DNA of 13,416 nt from an uncultured Eubacteriales bacterium (GTDB lineage Bacteria > Bacillota > Clostridia > Lachnospirales > Anaerotignaceae), in NCBI GenBank assembly GCA_900546215.1, contig URCD01000067.1, positions 1 through 13,416 of the forward strand. Reading direction: 5' to 3'. The translations under genes were made by a program, and so were the position numbers. The notes beneath the pieces are model-generated. The model was not told the origin of the DNA. It ran no database searches and was given only the letters and a program-made list of their open reading frames with translations. The first letter of the stretch is position 1, and each line of letters begins with the position of its first letter. Below are positions 1-6,936 of the stretch, in pieces.

Positions 1-52
1 AATTCTTAGGTTAAATATACATAATTATTCATTCTTAAATTACTCATCTTAC

Positions 53-81
53 ATTGTATCTTGTTTTTGCCTAATATTCAA
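53..81 (-). promoter_or_regulatory. Probable sigma-A promoter reading leftward out of the window
   Basis: On the minus strand the hexamer TTGAAT (81-76) is followed after 17 nt by TACAAT (58-53), a good housekeeping promoter. It lies about 55 bp downstream of the ftsQ stop codon and points off the left edge, so it probably drives the next gene. In many Clostridia that neighbour would be another division gene, but it is not visible here. Positions 1-136 hold no other feature; no GC-rich terminator follows ftsQ, only very AT-rich DNA. Confidence 0.5.
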
Positions 82-136
82 TAAAAAAATTAATTTTTAA
101 AGAAATTTTTAAGGTGTTTCGAAATTTACATAATTC

Positions 137-1081
137 TTATGTGGAATACTTAAATATAATAGGTTTACTTAAGTCCTGAAGATCCAAAGTTCCTCTGTCT
201 CCCTCTGGAATTTCTTTCACAGCCTCAGACATTGTTTTGATCTTTTCTTCCATTCTGCTTGTATCTCCCAAAAGCACTCTTATATTTTCAACATAAGCGT
301 AAATATTGTCCTTATCAGCTACATTTATGCTTACCGCCTTATCAAGCATTTCGTATTTTGACATTGCTCTTGATATAACAAGCGCCGCCTCAAAGGCGTC
401 CTTATTTTCAACAGGTATTATTTCACCCTGTTTAAAGGAGCCGAATTTAAGCCCCTCAATTATAGGGATTTTTTCTGTCGCTTCGCTCTTTATGTCAATA
501 ACTCTTCCTTCACGGTCGATATACAAATAGCTGCTCAAATACGGTATATACCCGCATATTTTATTTTCTGTAACTGTTATCTTCATCGTATCAGGCAATT
601 GAAAGCTTATTTTTACTGAAGATATGTACTGATTTTTTTCCAATGTTTTCTCTGCCTTGCTCCTGTTAAAGAAAATGCCGTTATCTCCTTGAGACAGTCC
701 TATCATGCTGCATATCTCATCTTTTGTAAAATAGCTCAGTTCGTTTACTTCTATTTTATTTACAGAAAAAATGGGCGAGGCAAGCATTATTAAGGCTATA
801 GCGGCTGCAGCGGCTGCTCCGAGAATTAACTTTCTAATAACTAAAGGTCTCCTTCTTGTCCTTTTATTATTCGAAGTTTTCTTTTTTTCAGTAATTCCGT
901 CCTCCGACTCATAATGGTCGTCATTATATAAAGTTTCTTCATTCGTTTCTTCGGCAGGACTATCTTCCCCGCTCTCATCATTGGCGCAGTTTATTTCTTC
1001 ATAAAATTCTTCGTTATCAATATCATTTTCGTTATTGTCATTTTTAACATCATCGTCAAATGAAAAACGAATTTCCTTCAT
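137..1081 (-). CDS. ftsQ: Cell division protein DivIB/FtsQ (POTRA domain)
   Basis: This is a bitopic division protein that acts at the septum, where FtsQ/DivIB bridges FtsL/FtsB to the septal peptidoglycan synthase. The 314 residues show the family layout. There is a long acidic cytoplasmic tail (about 9-62), a basic stop-transfer patch (65-79, with TRRR), and one membrane helix (about 84-103, rich in Ala). A POTRA domain follows (about 104-172, from 'FSVNKIEV' to 'MKITVTE'), then the FtsQ beta domain ('YIDREGRVI' at 187-195) and an extracytoplasmic C-terminus to 314. The tail is unusually acidic but such tails vary widely in DivIB. The start ATG at 1081 is preceded by GGTGAT with 6 nt spacing rather than a classic GGAGG. 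The gene has its own promoter at 1130-1159 and is divergent from the cysteine-rich gene. The family assignment is firm; partners are inferred from the family. Confidence 0.9.
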   Translation of the reverse strand: MKEIRFSFDDDVKNDNNENDIDNEEFYEEINCANDESGEDSPAEETNEETLYNDDHYESEDGITEKKKTSNNKRTRRRPLVIRKLILGAAAAAAIALIMLASPIFSVNKIEVNELSYFTKDEICSMIGLSQGDNGIFFNRSKAEKTLEKNQYISSVKISFQLPDTMKITVTENKICGYIPYLSSYLYIDREGRVIDIKSEATEKIPIIEGLKFGSFKQGEIIPVENKDAFEAALVISRAMSKYEMLDKAVSINVADKDNIYAYVENIRVLLGDTSRMEEKIKTMSEAVKEIPEGDRGTLDLQDLSKPIIFKYST

Positions 1082-1129
1082 TAATATATCACCCTGCTTT
1101 TTAAGGTCTGCTGCCTGTCTAACTTATAT

Positions 1130-1159
1130 AGTATAATCTCAAAAATATGTACATGTCAA
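1130..1159 (-). promoter_or_regulatory. Sigma-A promoter of ftsQ
   Basis: Minus-strand TTGACA (1159-1154) and TATACT (1135-1130) are separated by 18 nt, giving a near-consensus housekeeping promoter. The expected transcription start is about 40 bp upstream of the ftsQ ATG. It indicates that ftsQ can be transcribed independently of upstream murein or division genes. Confidence 0.75.
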
Positions 1160-1181
1160 TAAAATAAGCTTTTTTTCAATC

Positions 1182-1208
1182 ACCCATCTGGCTTTTTCTC
1201 ATATTATA
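1182..1208 (+). promoter_or_regulatory. Sigma-K-like sporulation promoter of the cysteine-rich gene
   Basis: The sequence reads AC (1182-1183), 16 nt, then CATATTATA (1200-1208). This fits the Bacillus/Clostridium late mother-cell sigma-K consensus AC-N16/17-CATANNNTA. No convincing sigma-A -35/-10 pair lies between here and the gene. The predicted start near 1214 would leave a 5' leader of roughly 25 nt before the ribosome binding site and ATG. The motif is short and AT-rich, so chance is possible. Confidence 0.5.
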
Positions 1209-1239
1209 TACCATAAAAAAGATATGGGAGGCATTGGAT

Positions 1240-2073
1240 ATGTCATGCTGTGAAGCCACTTTAAACAGCTCCGTGCAGTCAAATGCAGTTACAGAAGATT
1301 GTATTATCGCTTATAAAATTTTTGATCAGTGCCGTAAGCAAATTTGTTTAACACCTTGTATTTTGGGCCCTGCCCGCAGTGCAAGAAATACTGCGTCATG
1401 CAGTGAAATTCTTCAGGAGGGCGACATCATAGTTCCCCCTGTAAACGCAGCGTCAGTTTGTATGGATGACCTTACACTCTGCAAAATACTCATTACTAAG
1501 AAAAAAGCTAACGCTTTCAGAACAGGTTACTGGGATGTTGAAATCAAATTTGTTTTCTGCTACACTCTCACATTCCGTGACTCAGACTGCAACTTCATTA
1601 CTTGCAAGAGAGCTACCAGTGTTTACACAATGCAGCTTACACTTTTCGGTTCAGTCGGAAGCGAAACAGTTATGGCTACAGACCTCATCAACGCAGAGGG
1701 CTTATCAACATCATCAGGCCCCTATTTATCAGTTGAAGCTAAGGCAGCCGGCCTTGCCGCAGAGCTTAAGCTTACACCTAAATGCAACTGCAACTGTGAC
1801 TGCGGATGCGGATGTGAAGACCCTGTTACCGAAATTCCTACAGCTGTATGCGTAACAATCGGATTATTTGCAGTAATCAGACTTTTCCGTCCAGTTAACA
1901 TGCTTGTTCGCAGCTATGGATGCTGTGTTCCTGAAGAATGTGCTGGTACTGAAAGCGCAACAAACGTATGTGATTTCTTCAACAATCTCTCATTCCCTAC
2001 AGATATGTTCTGCCCGCCCACATTAAGCGAGCTTGAAAAGAAATGCAATTGCAACAATTCCTGCTGTGATTAA
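1240..2073 (+). CDS. Cysteine-rich protein, probable spore coat or exosporium component
   Basis: I do not recognise a named family. The 277-residue product has 28 cysteines (about 10%). They include CC near the N-terminus (3-4), an alternating Cys cluster at 182-192 (C-N-C-N-C-D-C-G-C-G-C), CC at 228-229, and a C-terminal C-N-C-N-N-S-C-C-D. Between them lie hydrophobic beta-like stretches such as 'VEIKFVFCYTLTF' (100-112) and 'VTIGLFAVIRLF' (205-216). There is no signal peptide or clear membrane helix. Cysteine-dense cytoplasmic proteins of this kind are typical of disulfide-crosslinked spore coats and exosporia. The sigma-K-like promoter upstream supports mother-cell expression. The start is ATG 1240, because GGGAGG at 1226-1231 sits 8 nt before it. 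A TTG at 1234 is in frame but only 2 nt from the ribosome binding site. The gene ends at a strong hairpin. The coding evidence is firm; the spore role is inferred. Confidence 0.75.
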   Translation: MSCCEATLNSSVQSNAVTEDCIIAYKIFDQCRKQICLTPCILGPARSARNTASCSEILQEGDIIVPPVNAASVCMDDLTLCKILITKKKANAFRTGYWDVEIKFVFCYTLTFRDSDCNFITCKRATSVYTMQLTLFGSVGSETVMATDLINAEGLSTSSGPYLSVEAKAAGLAAELKLTPKCNCNCDCGCGCEDPVTEIPTAVCVTIGLFAVIRLFRPVNMLVRSYGCCVPEECAGTESATNVCDFFNNLSFPTDMFCPPTLSELEKKCNCNNSCCD

Positions 2074-2084
2074 ATAAAATAAGG

Positions 2085-2113
2085 AAAGCGGCTCAATATG
2101 AGCCGCTTTTTTT
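2085..2113. terminator. Bidirectional intrinsic terminator
   Basis: A perfect 10-bp stem (AAAGCGGCTC at 2085-2094 with GAGCCGCTTT at 2100-2109) closes a 5-nt loop. On the plus strand it runs into a T7 tract (2107-2113), terminating the cysteine-rich gene. On the minus strand it follows directly after the stop codon of the SLH-CAP gene, with T-rich sequence beyond. It separates two convergent genes. Confidence 0.9.
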
Positions 2114-3539
2114 ATTTTAGCTTCAAAAAATCCATCGTTACATATGCACTGCCATCAGATGAACTGACGTTTATACCTATTCCAATATTATCCATATAGT
2201 CTGTAAGTATATTGCTTCTGCTTCCTGGGCTGTTCATCCATTGTGTATATACATCAACCAGAGTTCCGCCTACATGCGCAATATTCTCAGACGCCATTAG
2301 ATAATCCAGTTCCTTATCGCTTAGGCGTTCAAATGGATTTGTACCGTCTTTATTTATATAGTCTGAATAATTCCAGTAGCCCATACTCATAGAATGGAGC
2401 TTCGCGGTTGTAGAGGCTTTTTTATTTATAGTAAATTCCGCAAGTCCATGTTTTGCTCTTTCAGCACTTATAATGTCATAAAGAAGCGTAATATCATCTG
2501 AAACTGTTGAGCTGTTTATATTATGCCTCATGCCCTTATTATCCGATGCAGCATATACATAGCTTATTTTATTATCTCCAGAAAAAGCCCCTATTTCTAC
2601 AGTTCCATATCCATCCTCATAGGTGGCCTTGTTTCCGTCGGCCTTTGCCCTTGCCCCAAAGTCAATTTCCGTGACCAAATCTCCGGAGGATATGCCTCGG
2701 TAGCTAAATGAGCTTCCGTTTGAGAAAATTTCAGATACCTGCTTGTTTCTAATCCCTATATAGAAAAAATTTTTTAGGTCTTTTTTATATACCCATACGC
2801 TCATATTTCCCTTGGTATCATTTATTTTATAGTCGGGCTCTCCAAACGATGATACAATCGTTTCCTCTGAATCTCCTATAGAAATATCCCTTCCATTGAT
2901 ATTTATTTTTGAAAGCATAAGCTGGTAATAGGTTTCCACAAGCATAGAGGCGGCCTGCTCATATGTAATATATGACTGTGGATAAAAATATCCGCCATAT
3001 CCCTTTACAATTCCTATAGATGATAAGTAACTTATTTCATCTCTGTATTCCTCTGACATATCCGCCCTGTCCCTATAAGTGAGCGTATAGTCCTTTTCAG
3101 GCTCAATTACATTTCCACGGCATGCCTTAATTGCATTAACAATAATTTCGCAGACCTCTTCTCTTTTCACATAGTAATCGGGGGCAAATGTTACATCTCC
3201 AATGCCCTTAATAATTCCATTCTCATAGCAAAAGACAACCTCATTTGCATCACAGTCGAAAAATGGACTATCTGAAATGGTTATTCCCGAACCTCCCGTT
3301 GACGCCCGGTAAAATCTGACTATAAGTCTGCATAAATTTTTTCTTGTAACAACTGCGCTCTTTTCCGTATCCTCCGTAATTATTCCCAACTGCCTGGCTG
3401 CCTCCATTGTATCTGTAACAGAGGAATCAAGAAAAAACGGTTTAACCGCATTGTACGTGTCAGCAAATACTGCCGCATTAATTGATAATGATATTACAGC
3501 GGCAATAATAAGGGCCGTGGCCTGCTTAATTTTTTTCAT
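2112..3539 (-). CDS. Exported SLH-domain protein with C-terminal CAP/SCP domain (degenerate)
   Basis: This is a secreted, cell-wall-anchored protein of 475 residues. A signal peptide (1-26, cleavage after 'AVFA') is followed by three SLH repeats (about 41-80, 90-138, 153-205; ITRAE-like motifs 'VTRKN', 'VKREE', 'ITYEQ'), which normally bind pyruvylated wall polymer. Residues about 212-335 resemble the CAP-associated region found beside bacterial CAP domains ('GDSEETIVSSFGEPDY'). Residues about 349-473 are a CAP/SCP (YkwD-like) domain. It keeps H382, 'SENIA' with E418 and 'NIL', but the usual 'FSH' histidine reads D393 and the 'SPGHR' histidine is S440 ('SPGSR'). The start is ATG 3539 with GAGGTG upstream. 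It has its own promoter (3607-3634) and shares a terminator with the convergent gene. The substrate is unknown. Confidence 0.9.
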   Translation of the reverse strand: MKKIKQATALIIAAVISLSINAAVFADTYNAVKPFFLDSSVTDTMEAARQLGIITEDTEKSAVVTRKNLCRLIVRFYRASTGGSGITISDSPFFDCDANEVVFCYENGIIKGIGDVTFAPDYYVKREEVCEIIVNAIKACRGNVIEPEKDYTLTYRDRADMSEEYRDEISYLSSIGIVKGYGGYFYPQSYITYEQAASMLVETYYQLMLSKININGRDISIGDSEETIVSSFGEPDYKINDTKGNMSVWVYKKDLKNFFYIGIRNKQVSEIFSNGSSFSYRGISSGDLVTEIDFGARAKADGNKATYEDGYGTVEIGAFSGDNKISYVYAASDNKGMRHNINSSTVSDDITLLYDIISAERAKHGLAEFTINKKASTTAKLHSMSMGYWNYSDYINKDGTNPFERLSDKELDYLMASENIAHVGGTLVDVYTQWMNSPGSRSNILTDYMDNIGIGINVSSSDGSAYVTMDFLKLK

Positions 3540-3606
3540 GCTGCACCTCTAATTTTCACTGTTTATATTTCAAATCGAAATAGTTTTTTAACATTTGCGT
3601 AATATT

Positions 3607-3634
3607 ATTTTACCATAATTTTCTGATTAATCAA
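3607..3634 (-). promoter_or_regulatory. Probable promoter of the SLH-CAP gene (extended -10)
   Basis: Minus strand TTGATT (3634-3629), 16 nt, then TAAAAT (3612-3607). The -10 is preceded by TGG, giving an extended -10 (TGGTAAAAT). The start would lie about 60 bp upstream of the ATG at 3539. The spacing is 1 nt short of ideal but the extended element can compensate. Confidence 0.55.
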
Positions 3635-3642
3635 CCTTTTTA

Positions 3643-3729
3643 TTATTAAAGTGGAGGAAACAAGGCATAACCGGCCCATTTTTAATATTATTTTTAATAA
3701 TTATGCCGGCAATTTATTAAAAGTGGAGG
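3643..3729 (+). repeat. Short direct repeat flanking a weak inverted repeat
   Basis: TTATTAAAGTGGAGG (3643-3657) recurs as TTATTAAAAGTGGAGG (3714-3729), differing by one A. The interval between holds the inverted arms GGCATAA (3664-3670) and TTATGCC (3701-3707) and an alternative CCGGC/GCCGG pairing. No reading frame of note is present. The function is unknown; AAAGTGGAG resembles MraZ-type boxes, but here the copies are far apart rather than at 10-bp spacing. Confidence 0.4.
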
Positions 3730-3748
3730 GCTATTGCATTTATTCAAA

Positions 3749-3783
3749 TAAAAGAACAGGCTCTATAAAATAGAGCCTGTTTT
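3749..3783 (-). terminator. Intrinsic terminator of the exporter/SLH operon
   Basis: A perfect 11-bp stem (AACAGGCTCTA at 3755-3765 with TAGAGCCTGTT at 3771-3781) closes a 5-nt loop. On the minus strand it is followed by CTTTTATTTG. It lies about 20 bp past the stop codon of the 622-residue SLH gene and is the first strong terminator after the adaptor gene start at 9402. Confidence 0.85.
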
Positions 3784-3803
3784 TATTATCATTAGTCTTG
3801 CTT

Positions 3804-5672
3804 TTACCTTTCGGTAAGTACTATAAGCACTACCTCATTTCCATAGGTATAGCCTGTAACATTATACTTGCTTGTGTTCATGGCAGTAGCGAGATTTGTC
3901 TGTTCATACTTCTTCGCACCAGTCTTAACATAGCACTGAACATCCTCGCTTACGTCATACTTCTTGCTTCCGCTTGAAGCTGTACCATAGCTGATATTAT
4001 TCAGTGATACTGATGTAAGCCTGCCAACATAGATAAGCTTATCATTTCTGAACTGGAAGTACGCAGCACCGTTATCACCGCCAAAATCGTTTCCAGATAC
4101 TGTAGCTGTTCCGGACTGTCCGTTTATAATGTAATTGTATGTTGTAGCAGTAGGCTCTTCCGCTGTTCCGTCTGAACCGTAGATTTCCTCTTTGCTTACA
4201 ATTATACCGAACTGTTTTCCGTCGCTTGTTACATCATAGAGAATAAGGTCTGTTATCTCTCCGCTTCCGTTTGTCACATAATACAATACATTATCGCTGA
4301 GTATCTCTTTGCCCGCAAGCTTAGATGTATATGTCACAGATGCCGAGTAATCCTGATTTACATTGATTATGTTGCAGCCTGTAGCTATTGTCTTAGTTCC
4401 AAGCTTAGTTCCGTCAGAATTGAACGTTCCGTTAATTCTCTTTACAGCCTGTTTCTGAACAGTGTTGTTCTGGCCGTCAAATGATATTGATACAACATCT
4501 CCAACCTTGAATTTGTCCGTATCAGTCTGGTAAGACCTAATTACACCATCTGTGCAGGTTACGTTTACAACGCTTTCAATTATTCTTGCTCCTGCTTCAT
4601 TTGTATATGAATCAGAACCAATACTTGAAACTATACCTACATAGCTTCCGCTGAAACGTGATGTAGAAACAACATCCACAACAGTTCCATCCTTTCCAAG
4701 AAGAAGTGTAACCGTATCTCCAATTGTATATGAACCAAGGTCTGAAAGCTTATATGCCGCAGCACTTTCAAGTTTATATGTGTTTCCTGCAACAGTAGCT
4801 GTTTCAGGATTTGCAGATGAAGGTGAAACCGCAGTATATCTTCCTGTTACACTGTTAGCATAAATCCAAACAGTTTTAAGCGCTTCATTGTAATAGTAAA
4901 CATCATAAATCTGAACAGCAGAAGATGTACTGATAACGCCGTTTCTGTAAATAACTGCGTCTGCCGCTGCAAACGGAATATTTGAGAATATGCTTCCTGT
5001 TTCGAAAACATAGGGCCCTTTAAGGTCTCCTGAAACAAGTGAAGAATAGTTAATATTGCCTGAATTATCCACTGTGTACCCAAGCTTAGTTGCGTAAACA
5101 GTTCCGTCTGCCGCTGTAGCCTTCAAGAGGTTATAGAATATATTTACACAGTCATTTCTTGTTATATAGCTTCCTTTTCGAAGATTTGTATTGTCATCAA
5201 GGTTAAGTGACTGGAACTTCGAAATCTGTGCTGATGGGAATACACCTGCAAATGATGAAGGGTCGTATCCAAGCAGTTTAAGGAGAGCAGTAGCAGCCTC
5301 CTCATATTTTATAAAGCTATTCGGGCGGAATGTTCCGTCTGAATATCCTGTAAGCCAGCCGTTTTCAACAGCAACCCTTATGTACTCTACAGCCCAGTTG
5401 TCCTTCTTAACATCAGAATAAAGCGAACTGGCAACCTCTTCTCCCATCTCATCTTTATAAACAGATGCGGAAATCATCATTTTCGCAAACTCCGCACGCG
5501 TAACGTTCGATGTTAAGTTCATGCTTCCTGCATTGTCTCCGCTGATTATTCCAAGAGCCCTTACTGTCGACATGGCCGTTTGGCTGTCGGCAGCAGAAAC
5601 CGGCATAACAAAAGCAGAAACAGAAAGAACCGCCGCGCAGATGAGACTTGTAAATCTTTTAAGTCTTTTCAT
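3804..5672 (-). CDS. Exported SLH-domain S-layer-type protein
   Basis: This 622-residue protein is predicted to be exported and held on the cell wall. The signal peptide is 1-27 ('MPVSAA|DSQ' region). Three SLH modules follow: about 31-72 with 'VTRAEFAKMM', about 83-135 with 'YSDVKKDNWAVEYIRVAVENG' split over 85-105 and 'GTFRPNSFI', and a weaker one about 145-186 with 'ITRNDCVNIFY'. The remaining 430 residues form no domain I recognise. They are Ser/Thr/Gly/Asn-rich and beta-like, with recurrent 'YVGIVSSI', 'FGIIVSKEEI' and 'YVGRLTSVSL' segments suggesting several related beta units. It contains only three or four cysteines. A strong AAAGGAGG stands 6 nt before the ATG. It lies 70 bp after the MacB-like permease with no obvious promoter or terminator in the gap, so it is probably co-transcribed as the last operon gene. 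An S-layer or exporter-associated wall role is inferred. Confidence 0.88.
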   Translation of the reverse strand: MKRLKRFTSLICAAVLSVSAFVMPVSAADSQTAMSTVRALGIISGDNAGSMNLTSNVTRAEFAKMMISASVYKDEMGEEVASSLYSDVKKDNWAVEYIRVAVENGWLTGYSDGTFRPNSFIKYEEAATALLKLLGYDPSSFAGVFPSAQISKFQSLNLDDNTNLRKGSYITRNDCVNIFYNLLKATAADGTVYATKLGYTVDNSGNINYSSLVSGDLKGPYVFETGSIFSNIPFAAADAVIYRNGVISTSSAVQIYDVYYYNEALKTVWIYANSVTGRYTAVSPSSANPETATVAGNTYKLESAAAYKLSDLGSYTIGDTVTLLLGKDGTVVDVVSTSRFSGSYVGIVSSIGSDSYTNEAGARIIESVVNVTCTDGVIRSYQTDTDKFKVGDVVSISFDGQNNTVQKQAVKRINGTFNSDGTKLGTKTIATGCNIINVNQDYSASVTYTSKLAGKEILSDNVLYYVTNGSGEITDLILYDVTSDGKQFGIIVSKEEIYGSDGTAEEPTATTYNYIINGQSGTATVSGNDFGGDNGAAYFQFRNDKLIYVGRLTSVSLNNISYGTASSGSKKYDVSEDVQCYVKTGAKKYEQTNLATAMNTSKYNVTGYTYGNEVVLIVLTER

Positions 5673-5692
5673 TGTTTTCCTCCTTTAATAAT

Positions 5693-5717
5693 ACCGTTTA
5701 AATAAGCATCAAACGGT
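5693..5717 (-). other. Inverted repeat between permease and SLH genes
   Basis: ACCGTTT and AAACGGT arms of 7 bp surround an 11-nt loop in the 70-bp gap, just before the ribosome binding site of the SLH gene. There is no T tract, so it is unlikely to stop transcription. It could stabilise or mark processing of the downstream message. Confidence 0.35.
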
Positions 5718-5742
5718 GTTCCGCCTGCACCCTGACGGAGTG

Positions 5743-6936
5743 TTAATCATATCTTAAAGCATCTATCGGATTTAAACTTGCAGCCTTTTTAGCAGGCATA
5801 TATCCAAAGAATATACCTATTGCGGCCGAAATACCAACAGAAACCAAAACAGCATATAATGTAGGCGAAACCGTCAGCGGTTCACTAAACATCGCATATA
5901 TAACTTTCGAGGCGCCAAATGAAAGTATATACCCAACTATTATACCAATAATTCCGCCCATAGCGCTTGTAACAGCCGCCTCTATTACAAACTGACTCAT
6001 AATATAGCGTTCCTTTGCTCCAAGTGCCTTTCTTATACCTATCTCTTTTGTACGCTCAGTTACAGATACAAGCATAATATTCATAATTCCAATACCGCCG
6101 ACAACCAATGATATACCTGCTATAAGTGTAAGCACTGTTATCAGCATGCTTGTAGACTGATTCATCATATCAAGTATTTCAGACATACTCTGAACATAGA
6201 ATGTATCCGAATCACCGTTAAAATACTCAGTTAGAGATGTTTCAAGCGCCGTCTTGGCAGCAGCAGCCTGGTTTTCATCCTTAAACGTTACCGTAAAGTT
6301 GTCAACATCCCTTATATTCAACATTCTTGAAATTGTTGTATATGGTACATATATAACATCGTCCGCTGAATACTCTGTGCTGTCGCCTTTCTCGTCTAAA
6401 ACTCCGACTATAGTAAAATCACGGCCATTTAATTTTATCTTTTCTCCAATTCCCTGTCCCCCAAAATATTTCAGGTTAATATAGGAACCGATAACGCAGA
6501 TATTAGAACGCTGTGATATATCCAGGTACTGAATACTTCGTCCCTGTTTCATATCGAGCTTCTTAATTTCTGTAAAGGCCTCACTGACACCTGTTATAGT
6601 AGTTGAATTGAGGTTCTCGGTGCCAATTCTTTTTGAACCCTGATAGCTTATTGAAGGAGTCATTTTATCCAGGTACTCTGGATTATCATCCACAATTTTC
6701 ATCATATCGTCAACAGTTATTTTCTGGTCGCCCCTGCCAAAGACGTATACGCTTAAAGTATCGGTTCCCATACTTTCAAACTGTTCACGCATGTATTTCT
6801 CCATACCGCTTCCAAGTCCAGTAATTACAATAACCGCCGCAACACCTATAATTATACCGAGCATAGTAAGAATTGACCTAGTCTTACTTGAACGTATATT
6901 TTTCATTGCCATTGAGAAGGATTCATAAAAATTCAT
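5743..6936 (-). CDS. ABC transporter permease, MacB/FtsX type
   Basis: This is the membrane subunit of a MacB/LolCE-type mechanotransmission ABC transporter. The 397-residue length is that of the stand-alone permease, without the fused ATPase of E. coli MacB. An N-terminal coupling segment ('MKNIRSSKTRSILTMLGIIIG' region, 11-31) leads into TM1 (about 22-41). A large extracytoplasmic MacB_PCD domain (about 42-260) is followed by TM2 (about 264-288), the signature cytoplasmic helix 'SVTERTKEIGIRKALGA' (291-307), TM3 (about 318-345) and TM4 (about 358-380). The tail 'NPIDALRYD' is typical of the family. The ATG overlaps the TGA of the ATPase gene (ATGA, 6933-6936). The GGAGG lies inside the last ATPase codons, implying translational coupling. 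The exported substrate cannot be told from sequence; peptides, antibiotics or envelope lipoproteins are candidates from the family. Confidence 0.93.
   Translation of the reverse strand: MNFYESFSMAMKNIRSSKTRSILTMLGIIIGVAAVIVITGLGSGMEKYMREQFESMGTDTLSVYVFGRGDQKITVDDMMKIVDDNPEYLDKMTPSISYQGSKRIGTENLNSTTITGVSEAFTEIKKLDMKQGRSIQYLDISQRSNICVIGSYINLKYFGGQGIGEKIKLNGRDFTIVGVLDEKGDSTEYSADDVIYVPYTTISRMLNIRDVDNFTVTFKDENQAAAAKTALETSLTEYFNGDSDTFYVQSMSEILDMMNQSTSMLITVLTLIAGISLVVGGIGIMNIMLVSVTERTKEIGIRKALGAKERYIMSQFVIEAAVTSAMGGIIGIIVGYILSFGASKVIYAMFSEPLTVSPTLYAVLVSVGISAAIGIFFGYMPAKKAASLNPIDALRYD

Noticed and set aside
1234..1239. TTG start two codons upstream for the cysteine-rich protein
   Set aside because: It is only 2 nt from the GGGAGG ribosome binding site; ATG 1240 has ideal spacing.
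1466..1855. 129-codon open frame inside the cysteine-rich gene, plus strand
   Set aside because: It overlaps entirely a gene with a good ribosome binding site, promoter and coherent cysteine pattern; it has no such signals of its own.
3664..3707. GGCATAA/TTATGCC inverted repeat considered as a terminator or riboswitch
   Set aside because: The stem is only 7 bp with a 30-nt loop, there is no adjoining T tract, and no riboswitch core is recognisable.
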